Shown here in pieces: positions 6,874 to 15,004 of a stretch of 18,578 nucleotides of DNA (its first letter is position 1; the number at the start of each line of letters is the position of its first letter). The notes under the pieces were generated by a model that was given only the letters and a program-made list of their open reading frames with translations, had not been told where the DNA came from and searched no databases. Position numbers and translations under genes: made by a program. The DNA is from an uncultured Clostridia bacterium (GTDB lineage Bacteria; Bacillota; Clostridia; Oscillospirales; Oscillospiraceae). The stretch lies in NCBI GenBank assembly GCA_937858235.1, contig CALLZZ010000130.1:1-18578 (forward strand), read 5' to 3'.

Positions 6874-7722
6874 ATGAAAAAAATATTTATAATTATTTTT
6901 AGTCTAATGCTGGTTTTTTCCCTTAGTGGATGTGGGTCAAAGTCAGCTAGTAGTCCAGATATTTTACTGGAAGATACCGATGATTTACTGGAAGATTTTG
7001 ATGATTATACGGAACTTCCTTATGATGACCAACCTGATAGTTTTATGGATACAAAATCCACAAGCAATTTTAATAACTTTTCAGATGCCCAAGATGCCTT
7101 TGAAGACCATGTAAGTCAAGTAAGCAATAAGAATGAAACTGCCCTTATCAGTTCACATAACCTAGTAGTAAGTGATATGAAGGTTTTTGACTCTATGGTA
7201 CCTCTTTACATGTGGGGTGAAACACTAGATGATAAAGAATTAGAAACCCAAGATATAGCCACTAGCATTTATGAAGGTGAGGATAGAAGCTATCAAAAAT
7301 ATGACCTTGAAAGAGAAAGCGAAACCAGGTATAAGGTCATAATGGAGACCCATGATGGTGAACTAATTACCACTCAAATAGATTATTATCCTGATATAGA
7401 TGCTGTAAGGTTAGAGACCATAGATAAGGGTAATCTTGCCCTAATTTTTGAATATGTTAAGACAGACAAGGGGTACGCAGCTCAGTATTATTTTAATAGT
7501 CCAATTGCTAGCTCATATGGTGTGCAAAATAAAGCAATGTGTGTTTTTAGACAAATATTTTCTGGTCTAAATGGGTCCCTTGCCAGATTTGAAGATACAG
7601 AAGAGCCTCCTAGCATAATAGGAGATAACCCAAAAGAAGAAGATTTTATAAAAGGTGCAACTGATTGGCTTACGGTTACAGATGGTGATATCAAAGGTGT
7701 ATTGAATGGAAAATCTTTTTAG
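6874..7722 (+). CDS. Secreted lipoprotein of unknown function
   Basis: Although the frame extends to 6850, GGAGGG at 6862-6867 and the signal sequence place the start at ATG 6874 (282 residues). The N-terminus MKKIFIIIFSLMLVFSLSGC is a lipoprotein signal peptide with lipobox LSGC, so Cys20 would be lipidated and the protein tethered to the outer membrane face. A strongly acidic segment (about residues 28-60, rich in Asp/Glu with LLED repeats) follows, then a globular region of about 200 residues with no fold I recognise. The gene is distinctly AT-rich compared with the large surface gene downstream. It is 38 nt upstream of the SLH-protein gene and presumably co-transcribed. Confidence 0.85.
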   Translation: MKKIFIIIFSLMLVFSLSGCGSKSASSPDILLEDTDDLLEDFDDYTELPYDDQPDSFMDTKSTSNFNNFSDAQDAFEDHVSQVSNKNETALISSHNLVVSDMKVFDSMVPLYMWGETLDDKELETQDIATSIYEGEDRSYQKYDLERESETRYKVIMETHDGELITTQIDYYPDIDAVRLETIDKGNLALIFEYVKTDKGYAAQYYFNSPIASSYGVQNKAMCVFRQIFSGLNGSLARFEDTEEPPSIIGDNPKEEDFIKGATDWLTVTDGDIKGVLNGKSF

Positions 7723-7760
7723 ACCTTAGTTAATTGAATAATTAAAGGAGGAAGAGGTTA

Positions 7761-8867
7761 ATGAAAAATAAAACTTTTATCTTTTTCCTGTCGCTACTAT
7801 TAATGATTGGCTTATTTCCAATAAGTGCCCTTTCAAAGAGTGATTATATAAAACTTGAAGCCCCAACTAATTTGAAAGTCGACCTGATGGAAGATTCAGA
7901 GGGGGTACCCTACTTTAGACTTACCTTGGATGTTCCTAAAAGTGTAAAAGATTTAAACCAAAAAATATTAGAAGATTCACATGAGCTGGAGGGAATAAAT
8001 ATCGCAGAAGTAGAGGTTCATTTCGAATATAAGTATGCAGATTATGACTGGAACCAAGGACCATCAAGATATTGGAACACATCCACTTACCTTGCTGGCT
8101 TTCTTGAAAATGGGTACTTTGAGTACCATCCATTTGACAGTTCCACCAAGTATGAGGAAATAGACATAAAGAGCGAGACCTATTACTTTAGGGCACGTTT
8201 TAATACCTTGTGGGGACATGAGGGAGGTTGGATGAATAATAATGTTTACTCCGACTACTCCAATATCGTTGAGATAGGCAATCCATCATATTGGAGTACT
8301 GCCAGTGATTGGGCAAGACCTGAACTGCAAAAAGCAGAAGACGAAGGACTTATACCTGAGATTCTCAAGGGTGCAGATATGACAAAACCAATTACTCGTG
8401 AGGAATTTGCAGAGGTTGCCCTCTTAATGTATCAGAAAGCGTCTGGTATAACGGGTACGCCCGCTGCCCCGAACCCTTTTACCGACACGCAAAACCCGCA
8501 GATTTTAAAAGCTTATCAATTAGGCATCGTCAAGGGCACCAGCGCGACAACATTCGCTCCTAAGACCCTTATCAATCGGGAGCAAGTGGCAGCAATGCTG
8601 GTTCGCACCATCAAGCTCATTGCTCCGAATGCCGACTACTCCACTGCGGGAGCACCAACCTTTACCGATCAGGTAGATATCTCCGGCTGGGCTTTAAACG
8701 ACTGCCTTTATATTGCTAAGCTTGGTATTATCAAGGGCAGCGACGGGAAGTTCATGCCCCGTGCTGTGACGCAGGCCCAAGCCGCAGCGGGCTACGCCAA
8801 CACATCCCGGGAGCAGGCCCTTGCCATGAGCGTGCGAACAGTTGAAAGAATAAATGAAGTGAAATAA
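7761..8867 (+). CDS. Secreted SLH-domain surface protein
   Basis: ATG 7761 follows AAGGAGG (7745-7751). The 368-residue product has a signal peptide (about 1-25, FFLSLLLMIGLFPISALS). A globular region (about 30-175) follows, with a beta-rich, tyrosine/tryptophan-rich look that I cannot assign. The C-terminal part from about 180 holds S-layer-homology repeats. Their hallmarks are ITREEFAEVALLMY, LINREQVAAMLVRTI with GIVKGTSATTFAP, and GIIKGSDGKFMP with TSREQALAMSVRTVE. SLH repeats bind pyruvylated secondary cell-wall polymers. Composition changes inside the gene: up to about 8440 it is AT-rich, after that clearly richer in GC, at the border before the second SLH repeat. It lies 21 bp upstream of the giant surface protein. 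Confidence 0.88.
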   Translation: MKNKTFIFFLSLLLMIGLFPISALSKSDYIKLEAPTNLKVDLMEDSEGVPYFRLTLDVPKSVKDLNQKILEDSHELEGINIAEVEVHFEYKYADYDWNQGPSRYWNTSTYLAGFLENGYFEYHPFDSSTKYEEIDIKSETYYFRARFNTLWGHEGGWMNNNVYSDYSNIVEIGNPSYWSTASDWARPELQKAEDEGLIPEILKGADMTKPITREEFAEVALLMYQKASGITGTPAAPNPFTDTQNPQILKAYQLGIVKGTSATTFAPKTLINREQVAAMLVRTIKLIAPNADYSTAGAPTFTDQVDISGWALNDCLYIAKLGIIKGSDGKFMPRAVTQAQAAAGYANTSREQALAMSVRTVERINEVK

Positions 8868-8888
8868 AAAATTATTTAGGAGGTAATC

Positions 8889-11800
8889 ATGATGATCAAA
8901 TATCAACAAAGATGGTATAGTAAGGCTTTTGCCATGTTTCTGGCACTTACCATACTTATAGCCGCACCGTTTAGCACCGTGCAAGCTTATGCAATGGAAG
9001 GCGCCCAGTTGACTGAGTCAGTTAACCCGGGCGATACTTCCCCCGATACAATTTCGGAGATGGACGGTGGTGTTCCGAAAGAGGCACCCCTTGAAACAAG
9101 CGAGGCAATAGATAGCGGCAGGCCGCCAGAAGAGTCCGCTTCACCGACGGACGCCGCACCAGCTGGGATCGGGCTTTTTGGGGATGATACCACGCCGCCG
9201 GCCTTTGATGGTAATCCAATAATTAGCCCACAATCAAAAGGTTCTCGGCAGATATACATTTTGGTCAAAGCACAGGAAGAAGCATATTTTAATGCAGTTC
9301 TTTTGCCAGATGGAGCTAATTCACCTACCAAAGAACAGGTTATAGCTGGACAGGATGCAGATGGCAATCCAGCTTTAAGAGTTTATAAAAACAATAAAAA
9401 AGAGATTGATATGCATATAGTTGGTTTCGTGCCTCAGCATGGTACTGAATATGATGTCTATGTAGTTTTAAAGGATGATGCAGATAACACATCTGAGCCA
9501 CTCAAGGTAGATTTTAAGTCTCCAGATGCTGCCGAGTACTTTGCACAAGATTTCCCTATGAATGGGGCTGTTCAGCCTGATGGTAGCAAACAGGTTGAGG
9601 TAAAGATAAAATTAGAAAATATCGACAGCAGTAAAAAAGGTAAAGTGTATTGGGTGTTATTGTCTAATGAAGCACATACCCCCAGTATTGAACAAATAGC
9701 TCAAGGTACGGACAGTAATAATGACCCTGCAATAAGTTCAGGTAGCCCCGAATTCGCGCCAGATATTAATGATAGTTTTCTAGTGACTGGCGCTGTGGGC
9801 GGAACAGATTATGACCTTTACATGGTGGTAGGTAACACTCATTATGCCAATCCGTTGGGTAGCTGCACTGATGTTGTCAAGCTAGATGTCACTACCCCGC
9901 CGGATATAGCAGGGGAAAAGCTCTGCGAAATCGGCGGCACGGAATATGCGACATTGCAGGAAGCTATGAAAGCAGCGGGTGTTACCGCAACTATTAAGCT
10001 GCTCAAAAGCTTCACAACCATTCAAGGTGTTAGCATCGACAGGAAACATATCACCTTTGACTTAAACGGCCAAACCCTCACCATTGACACAACCGCCAAT
10101 GAAGGGCTCAAGGTGACAGAGGGAACCGTGGCGCTTACCGGCGAAGGCAAGCTCAACGCAACCGGCAAGCTCTACGGTGTGTGGGCGAACAAAGGTACTG
10201 TTACGGTTGACACCGCTGCCAGCGGCAACGACGGCATCGGCATTTACGCCATGGGCGGCTCTAAAGTAACGGTGCGTGGCAACGCCACCGGGCAGGACAA
10301 CGGCGTTTACGCCACCGATTCTGGCACCATGGTCAAAGTAAACGGAAACGTCACCTCCACAGATGGGCAGATTCAAGGGGCAGCTCATGCCCAGAATCAG
10401 GCCGAGGTAATTGTAGGGGGCAATGTGTCTGCTATTTCTGGCTACGGTGCTCGTACCTCCAACAGCGGAGTCATCACCGTAGAGGGCGACGTCTACGGCC
10501 TCCGCGCTGGTGCATTCACCGAAGGCGCCGGCGGCAGCATCACCGTTAAAGGCGACCTTTCCTCCCACAACCACTGTGCCGTCATTACAAATGGTAGCAG
10601 TGGCAATATCACGGTGGAGGGTACTGTCACACCCCAAAGCTCGGCCAGCTATGTGCTCATCAACAATGTAAGGCTGGAAAAGGATGCGGGCGTATCCGAC
10701 CCCGGGAAGTCCGGCTATCTCAAATACAGTGGTTCCGGTGCCACGGGCGTAGTCTGGGTCAAAGATCCACTGGCAGCTAAAGTTTGGGAAGTATCTGATG
10801 ATGGAGGGCTAGAAAATGCCTTGGTTAGCTTTAGGGATGGAGATACCATCAAGCTTATGGCGAACATAGACTATGACAAAGGCATTGCTATTGACGGCAA
10901 AACCGTCACCTTTGATGTAGATGGTTATATCCTTAATGTTAAAAATTCTATTGAAAACGGTACAGGACTAAATGTAATGAATGGGGGAAAAGTTTTTCTT
11001 ACGGGTTCCGGTGCACTTAATGTAGAAGGTTATCGGTACGGTGTCCAGGTTCATTCCAATAATGCAAATAGTGAGGCTACTGTTACCAAGGCTACGGCTA
11101 TTGGACCGGAAGGCAAGGCTGCCCACACAAATAATAAAGCGAAGCTCACCGTTTTGGGAGACGTAACAGCGACAGGTAACAGGGGCTATGGCATCCATGC
11201 CCAACAAGGTTCCTTACTTGAAGTTAAGGGAAATATCAATGCCACCAATCAAGGGGTTAATGTATCTGGGGCTACTGCAAAGGTAACGGGTAATGTACAG
11301 GCAATCAGTCAAGATCCCCTCACCGGAAAGGACATCGGGATTGGTGTCAGTGTATATAATGGGGTTGCAGAAATCGGCGGAAATGTGACTGCAAACCGAG
11401 TAGGCGCGATGATACGTGCCGGCGGCAGCATTACCATCGACGGTATGATCACTGCTCCAGCCTATATCGAATTCAACGATAATGCTCCTACGACAATCGA
11501 CGACTATTTGCCGGAAACCACCAAAGTCGGTTATCGTACCTATAGCGATGGCAAAAGTAATGTTTGGGTAAAGGGTGGGGAAGCAAGTGAAAATGTGTGC
11601 GAAATTGGCGATGTACAGTATGCCACACTGGGTGAGGCCCTGACGAAAGTTAAGAACGGCGAAACCATCAAGCTGCTGAAAGACACTACTTATACCGATT
11701 TCATTGAGGTTAGCGGGAAGACAATCAACTTCGATTTGGGGGACTATAATCTTTTCCTTGATATAAGCTCCGAATCCCCAAATAAACCTGCACTTACGGT

Positions 11801-14624
11801 AGAGGGCAGCGGCAAGGTAAATCTAATCGGTACGGGAACGGGTCAATTCAATGTGAAGGGCTCTTCTACTGCCATGTCTGCCATATCGATTCTCGGGGCA
11901 AACTCGGCAGCAACTGTTAATAATGTTGAGGGTGGTCGTATCGGAGTGTACATGTACGGTTCCGGCCCTGCTCTGGACGGCGGCTCGATCACGGTAAATG
12001 GCAATATCAAGGCGAACTCCGGCGTGACAGTTAACGCAAAAAACGGTCAAGTCCTTGTCAACGGTAATATAACGTCTAGTTCAACCGGTGTGTCAACATG
12101 GGCCAATCAGGATACTCAGGTTACTGTAAACGGTAATATCACTGTTATTGATCATACACCGGGTAGTGAGCCTGTAGGAATTCGAGCCTATAGCGGAAAT
12201 ACTGTTGAGGTTGTAGGTGATGTAACCGTTAATGGAGCCGACTGCACCGGTGTTCATGTTTCTGGTGGTATCATTAGAATAGACGGCAATTTGGTTTCAT
12301 CCGGCCAGGGGGTGTACTGTGATAGTAGGGGCGAGGTAGGAATTACTCGCAGTCTTACAGCGGGAACTCCGTTTATTGTTGTGGGAAGTACCGAGATGAC
12401 TGCCGAACAAGGTACAAAAACAGCGGACGGCTTTCTTGTGTATAGCGATGGCAAAAGCACTGTCTGGATCGGTAGTGTAGGCGATTCTGCACCCGCCTAT
12501 CTTTTGACTGTCGTGAGCGGAACCGGGGGCGGAACCTATGCGGTGGGTGCACAAGTGCCCATTACGGCAAATCCCCCCGTGCAAGGAAAATTATTTGATA
12601 AGTGGACCACCAGTAATGGCGGCAGCTTCGAAGATGCAAACAGTGCCAGCACCACCTTCACCATGCCTTCCAATGAGGTAACCGTCACAGCAACCTACAA
12701 GGACGCTCCTGTGAAAATCTACACGCTGACAGTGAGCGGCAGCTATGCGGGAATCAGCGGCGCAGGTCAATACGCTCCTGGCACACAGGTCCCCATCCAC
12801 GCCGGCAGCAGGAGCAATTACAGCTTTACCGGCTGGACCACTTCGGGCGACGGCACCTTCGCCGATGCCACCAGTGCAAGCACTACCTTCGACATGCCAA
12901 ATGGCAACACGACCGTAACCGCAAACTGGACGTATGCCGGCGGTGGCTCGGGTAGCGGTTCCAGCGGCGATTCCTCCTCTGGCGGAAGCCCGACTACACT
13001 GGTCACAATATTGCCGGAAAAGAAACCCGACCAACCTGTAACAGTGGCAGCTCCTGTCACGGCTACAGCAGGGGCAAACGGTGCAGCCAGCACAGTCATT
13101 CCGGATAAGGTTATTACCGATGCTATAACCAAGGCGCAGGCTGAGGCCAAGGCACAGGGCAAAACGAAACATGGCATTTCAGTAGAATTGAATGTCACTA
13201 TGCCCAAGAGCACAACCTCTCTGACGGCAGCCCTGACCCAAAGCTCGCTAAACAGCCTTGTGAACGCAGGCGTAACAAGCCTTAAAATCAATGGCTATCC
13301 TGCAACGATCAGTTTCGATAAAAAGGCATTGACAGAAATCCGGAAACAGAGCGACGGTAATGTGACCATCACGATAAAACCGTCACAAAACCTTACTACT
13401 GCAGCGAAGAAGCTCATCGGCTCAAGACCTGTGTATGACATCACGGTTAGCTGTGTTAAAAACAGCAAAACCCTTGTAATTTCAGCTTTTAACGGCGGCA
13501 TTGCCACCATTTCTATCCTCTATAAACCAAGCAAAAATGAAGCTGTGGGCTACCTTCACGGCGTATATGAGGATGCAAAGGGCAATGCTACTCGGATTGA
13601 TGGCTCGGTCTATGATACCAATGAGGGCGCAATTCTAATCTCCACCGATCACCTCTCCACGGTCTACGGTGTGAGCTATACAGAACCCAGTGCAAAGTTT
13701 ACCGACATCAGAACCCATTGGGGCAAGGAGTCCATCGACTATGTGGTAGGCAGAGGACTGCTCTCAGGTACCTCGGAAACCATCTTCGCTCCCAACACCT
13801 CCATGACTCGGGGAATGCTGGTAACGGCCCTCGGCAGGCTGGCTGGTGTGGATGTGAAAGCCTATACCACAAACAGCTTCACCGATGTGAAAGCCGACAG
13901 TGCCTTCCGTCCCTATATTGAATGGGCATACAAAAAGGGCGTTGTGCAGGGCACCGGCAACAGCCAGTTTGCACCTGACCGGGCGATTACCCGTGAGGAA
14001 ATTGCGGTCATCTTTGCAAATTACGCCAAAGCCATCGGCTACAAGCTACCTGTCACCCGCGAAGCGACCACCTATGCGGACGCTTTCAGCATCGGTAGCT
14101 ACTATCAGACGGCTGTCACGGCCATGCAGCAGGCAGGCATTATGATGGGCGGCAACGGCAACAAGTTTAATCCGAAAGCCAGCGCCACCCGCGCGGAAGT
14201 TAGCTCCATGCTCCATCGCTATATCAAGCTGACCATTGACCCTAACACGGCGCAGGGCTGGGCATTGAATGACGCCGGACAGTATCTCTACTACAAGAAC
14301 GGCAAAGTTCTCACCGGGATGCAGATCATCGACGGCGTGAAATACTTCTTCAACACCGATGGCACGCTGAAAACCAGCTGGGTCAAGGATGCCAACAACT
14401 GGAGGTATTACTCCGGTAATACCATGCTGGTGGGCTTTTGGGACATCGGCACCAACGGCAACAACAAAACCTATTACTTCACCAAGGATGGCATCATGGT
14501 AGCCGGAAAATGGCTGGAGATTGGCGACAAATGGTATTACTTCAATGCCGATGGCTCCCTTGCCAAAGGTACGAAGATCAACGGTTACGAGGTCGATGAA
14601 AACGGTGTGAGAAAAACAAAGTAG
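8889..14624 (+). CDS. Giant multidomain surface protein: FN3-like, beta-helix, InlB-type, SLH and choline-binding-like repeats
   Basis: A 1911-residue secreted protein starting at ATG 8889 or 8892 after AGGAGG (8878-8883). Domains in order: signal peptide (about 1-35, cleavage near VQAYA); acidic Pro/Glu-rich linker (36-98); two FN3-like domains (about 99-335) sharing P(T/S).EQ.A.G.D; three beta-helix modules (345-623, 631-893, 902-1194); and two InlB B-repeat-like domains (about 1204-1275 and 1278-1347) with the motifs F(D/T)(K/G)WT.(S).G and STTF.MP. A Gly/Ser linker (1350-1368) and an unassigned domain (1369-1600) follow. Three SLH repeats come next (1602-1785; FTDI..HWGKE, FAP, TRE). The C-terminal 120 residues are aromatic choline-binding-like repeats (GKW...GDKWYYFNADGS). 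No LPXTG motif exists. Binding is probably through SLH or CW repeats; the ligand is unknown, and adhesion is inferred. Confidence 0.9.
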   Translation: MMIKYQQRWYSKAFAMFLALTILIAAPFSTVQAYAMEGAQLTESVNPGDTSPDTISEMDGGVPKEAPLETSEAIDSGRPPEESASPTDAAPAGIGLFGDDTTPPAFDGNPIISPQSKGSRQIYILVKAQEEAYFNAVLLPDGANSPTKEQVIAGQDADGNPALRVYKNNKKEIDMHIVGFVPQHGTEYDVYVVLKDDADNTSEPLKVDFKSPDAAEYFAQDFPMNGAVQPDGSKQVEVKIKLENIDSSKKGKVYWVLLSNEAHTPSIEQIAQGTDSNNDPAISSGSPEFAPDINDSFLVTGAVGGTDYDLYMVVGNTHYANPLGSCTDVVKLDVTTPPDIAGEKLCEIGGTEYATLQEAMKAAGVTATIKLLKSFTTIQGVSIDRKHITFDLNGQTLTIDTTANEGLKVTEGTVALTGEGKLNATGKLYGVWANKGTVTVDTAASGNDGIGIYAMGGSKVTVRGNATGQDNGVYATDSGTMVKVNGNVTSTDGQIQGAAHAQNQAEVIVGGNVSAISGYGARTSNSGVITVEGDVYGLRAGAFTEGAGGSITVKGDLSSHNHCAVITNGSSGNITVEGTVTPQSSASYVLINNVRLEKDAGVSDPGKSGYLKYSGSGATGVVWVKDPLAAKVWEVSDDGGLENALVSFRDGDTIKLMANIDYDKGIAIDGKTVTFDVDGYILNVKNSIENGTGLNVMNGGKVFLTGSGALNVEGYRYGVQVHSNNANSEATVTKATAIGPEGKAAHTNNKAKLTVLGDVTATGNRGYGIHAQQGSLLEVKGNINATNQGVNVSGATAKVTGNVQAISQDPLTGKDIGIGVSVYNGVAEIGGNVTANRVGAMIRAGGSITIDGMITAPAYIEFNDNAPTTIDDYLPETTKVGYRTYSDGKSNVWVKGGEASENVCEIGDVQYATLGEALTKVKNGETIKLLKDTTYTDFIEVSGKTINFDLGDYNLFLDISSESPNKPALTVEGSGKVNLIGTGTGQFNVKGSSTAMSAISILGANSAATVNNVEGGRIGVYMYGSGPALDGGSITVNGNIKANSGVTVNAKNGQVLVNGNITSSSTGVSTWANQDTQVTVNGNITVIDHTPGSEPVGIRAYSGNTVEVVGDVTVNGADCTGVHVSGGIIRIDGNLVSSGQGVYCDSRGEVGITRSLTAGTPFIVVGSTEMTAEQGTKTADGFLVYSDGKSTVWIGSVGDSAPAYLLTVVSGTGGGTYAVGAQVPITANPPVQGKLFDKWTTSNGGSFEDANSASTTFTMPSNEVTVTATYKDAPVKIYTLTVSGSYAGISGAGQYAPGTQVPIHAGSRSNYSFTGWTTSGDGTFADATSASTTFDMPNGNTTVTANWTYAGGGSGSGSSGDSSSGGSPTTLVTILPEKKPDQPVTVAAPVTATAGANGAASTVIPDKVITDAITKAQAEAKAQGKTKHGISVELNVTMPKSTTSLTAALTQSSLNSLVNAGVTSLKINGYPATISFDKKALTEIRKQSDGNVTITIKPSQNLTTAAKKLIGSRPVYDITVSCVKNSKTLVISAFNGGIATISILYKPSKNEAVGYLHGVYEDAKGNATRIDGSVYDTNEGAILISTDHLSTVYGVSYTEPSAKFTDIRTHWGKESIDYVVGRGLLSGTSETIFAPNTSMTRGMLVTALGRLAGVDVKAYTTNSFTDVKADSAFRPYIEWAYKKGVVQGTGNSQFAPDRAITREEIAVIFANYAKAIGYKLPVTREATTYADAFSIGSYYQTAVTAMQQAGIMMGGNGNKFNPKASATRAEVSSMLHRYIKLTIDPNTAQGWALNDAGQYLYYKNGKVLTGMQIIDGVKYFFNTDGTLKTSWVKDANNWRYYSGNTMLVGFWDIGTNGNNKTYYFTKDGIMVAGKWLEIGDKWYYFNADGSLAKGTKINGYEVDENGVRKTK
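9921..12475 (+). repeat. Three diverged beta-helix modules within the giant surface gene
   Basis: At protein level three modules of about 270-290 residues recur. Modules 1 and 3 open CEIG..(E/Q)YATL.EA; module 2 opens W.VSDDGGLENAL. Each then has IKL(L/M), a FD(L/V) beta strand, many short strands of the type VNGN(I/V) or V.GD(V/L), and a close at VW(V/I)(K/G). DNA identity is low apart from short matches such as CTATAGCGATGGCAAAAG (near 11540 and 12440). The pattern fits right-handed parallel beta-helix surface adhesins or carbohydrate-active folds. Confidence 0.7.
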
Positions 14625-14643
14625 CGATGAATATTTAGAAAGC

Positions 14644-14682
14644 AGTGGAGGAAACCAGATGTTGGCTCCCTCCACTATTTTC
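14644..14682 (+). terminator. Terminator of the surface-protein operon
   Basis: AGTGGAGG (14644-14651) pairs with CCTCCACT (14669-14676) around a 17-nt loop that can itself fold through CCA/TGG. It is followed by ATTTTCC. It begins 20 bp after the stop of the giant surface gene and lies before the convergent minus-strand gene that ends at 14702. Confidence 0.65.
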
Positions 14683-14701
14683 CGTATTCAGTTTGCTTTT
14701 C

Positions 14702-15004
14702 TCAAAAGCCCAGTACGGATTTTTGATTTGTCAAATGTCTTTTTAATTGTGCACGGATGGTAGCGAGTCGATTTTTTGCAGTATATTTCCAGACAAAGTA
14801 TGTGTCATACAGAAAGGTGTAAAACTCCTCAGTGCTCATTTGTGATACAATAGAGTACTCTAATATTTCTAATTCTTTTTCAAGTTTTATATTTGCATCA
14901 GAAACTTGTCTCCAGTAGCTATCTTCGGCATCCAACCAATCCTTTTGATTATTAGAGATCCAGAGCTTAGAAATATTTGTAGATGGCATTTCATCAGGCT
15001 TCAT
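14702..15004 (-). CDS. 100-residue unknown protein, overlapping the vWA gene by ATGA
   Basis: The start codon at 15004 lies within the stop of the vWA gene (ATGA overlap, 15001-15004), which implies translational coupling. I do not recognise the family. The protein is polar and probably helical. Notable points are an aromatic-rich segment in the middle (FYTFLYDTYFVWKYTAK) and a basic C-terminus (RAQLKRHLTNQK). No signal peptide or membrane segment is visible. The tight coupling suggests it works with the vWA protein, perhaps as a partner or its last operon product. A weak GGTGG serves as the ribosome binding site. Confidence 0.7.
   Translation of the reverse strand: MKPDEMPSTNISKLWISNNQKDWLDAEDSYWRQVSDANIKLEKELEILEYSIVSQMSTEEFYTFLYDTYFVWKYTAKNRLATIRAQLKRHLTNQKSVLGF

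Noticed and set aside
10062..10637. A 191-codon minus-strand frame inside the first beta-helix module
   Set aside because: It mirrors repeated GGC/ACC codons of the surface protein and carries no start signal or known motif.
12591..13291. Two overlapping open frames of 157 and 193 codons on the minus strand
   Set aside because: Low-complexity Ala/Gly/Cys-rich products opposite InlB-type repeats and the Gly/Ser linker; shadows of the real frame.
14046..14675. A 209-codon open frame on the minus strand under the end of the giant surface gene
   Set aside because: It is opposite a well-supported SLH/choline-binding-like region, has no ribosome binding site or recognisable protein, and is explained by the GC-rich codon pattern of the true gene.
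14695..14709. Palindrome GCTTTT-CTC-AAAAGC over the stop codon of the minus-strand 100-residue gene
   Set aside because: A 3-nt loop, AT-rich stem and no following T run make it too weak to call the operon's terminator.
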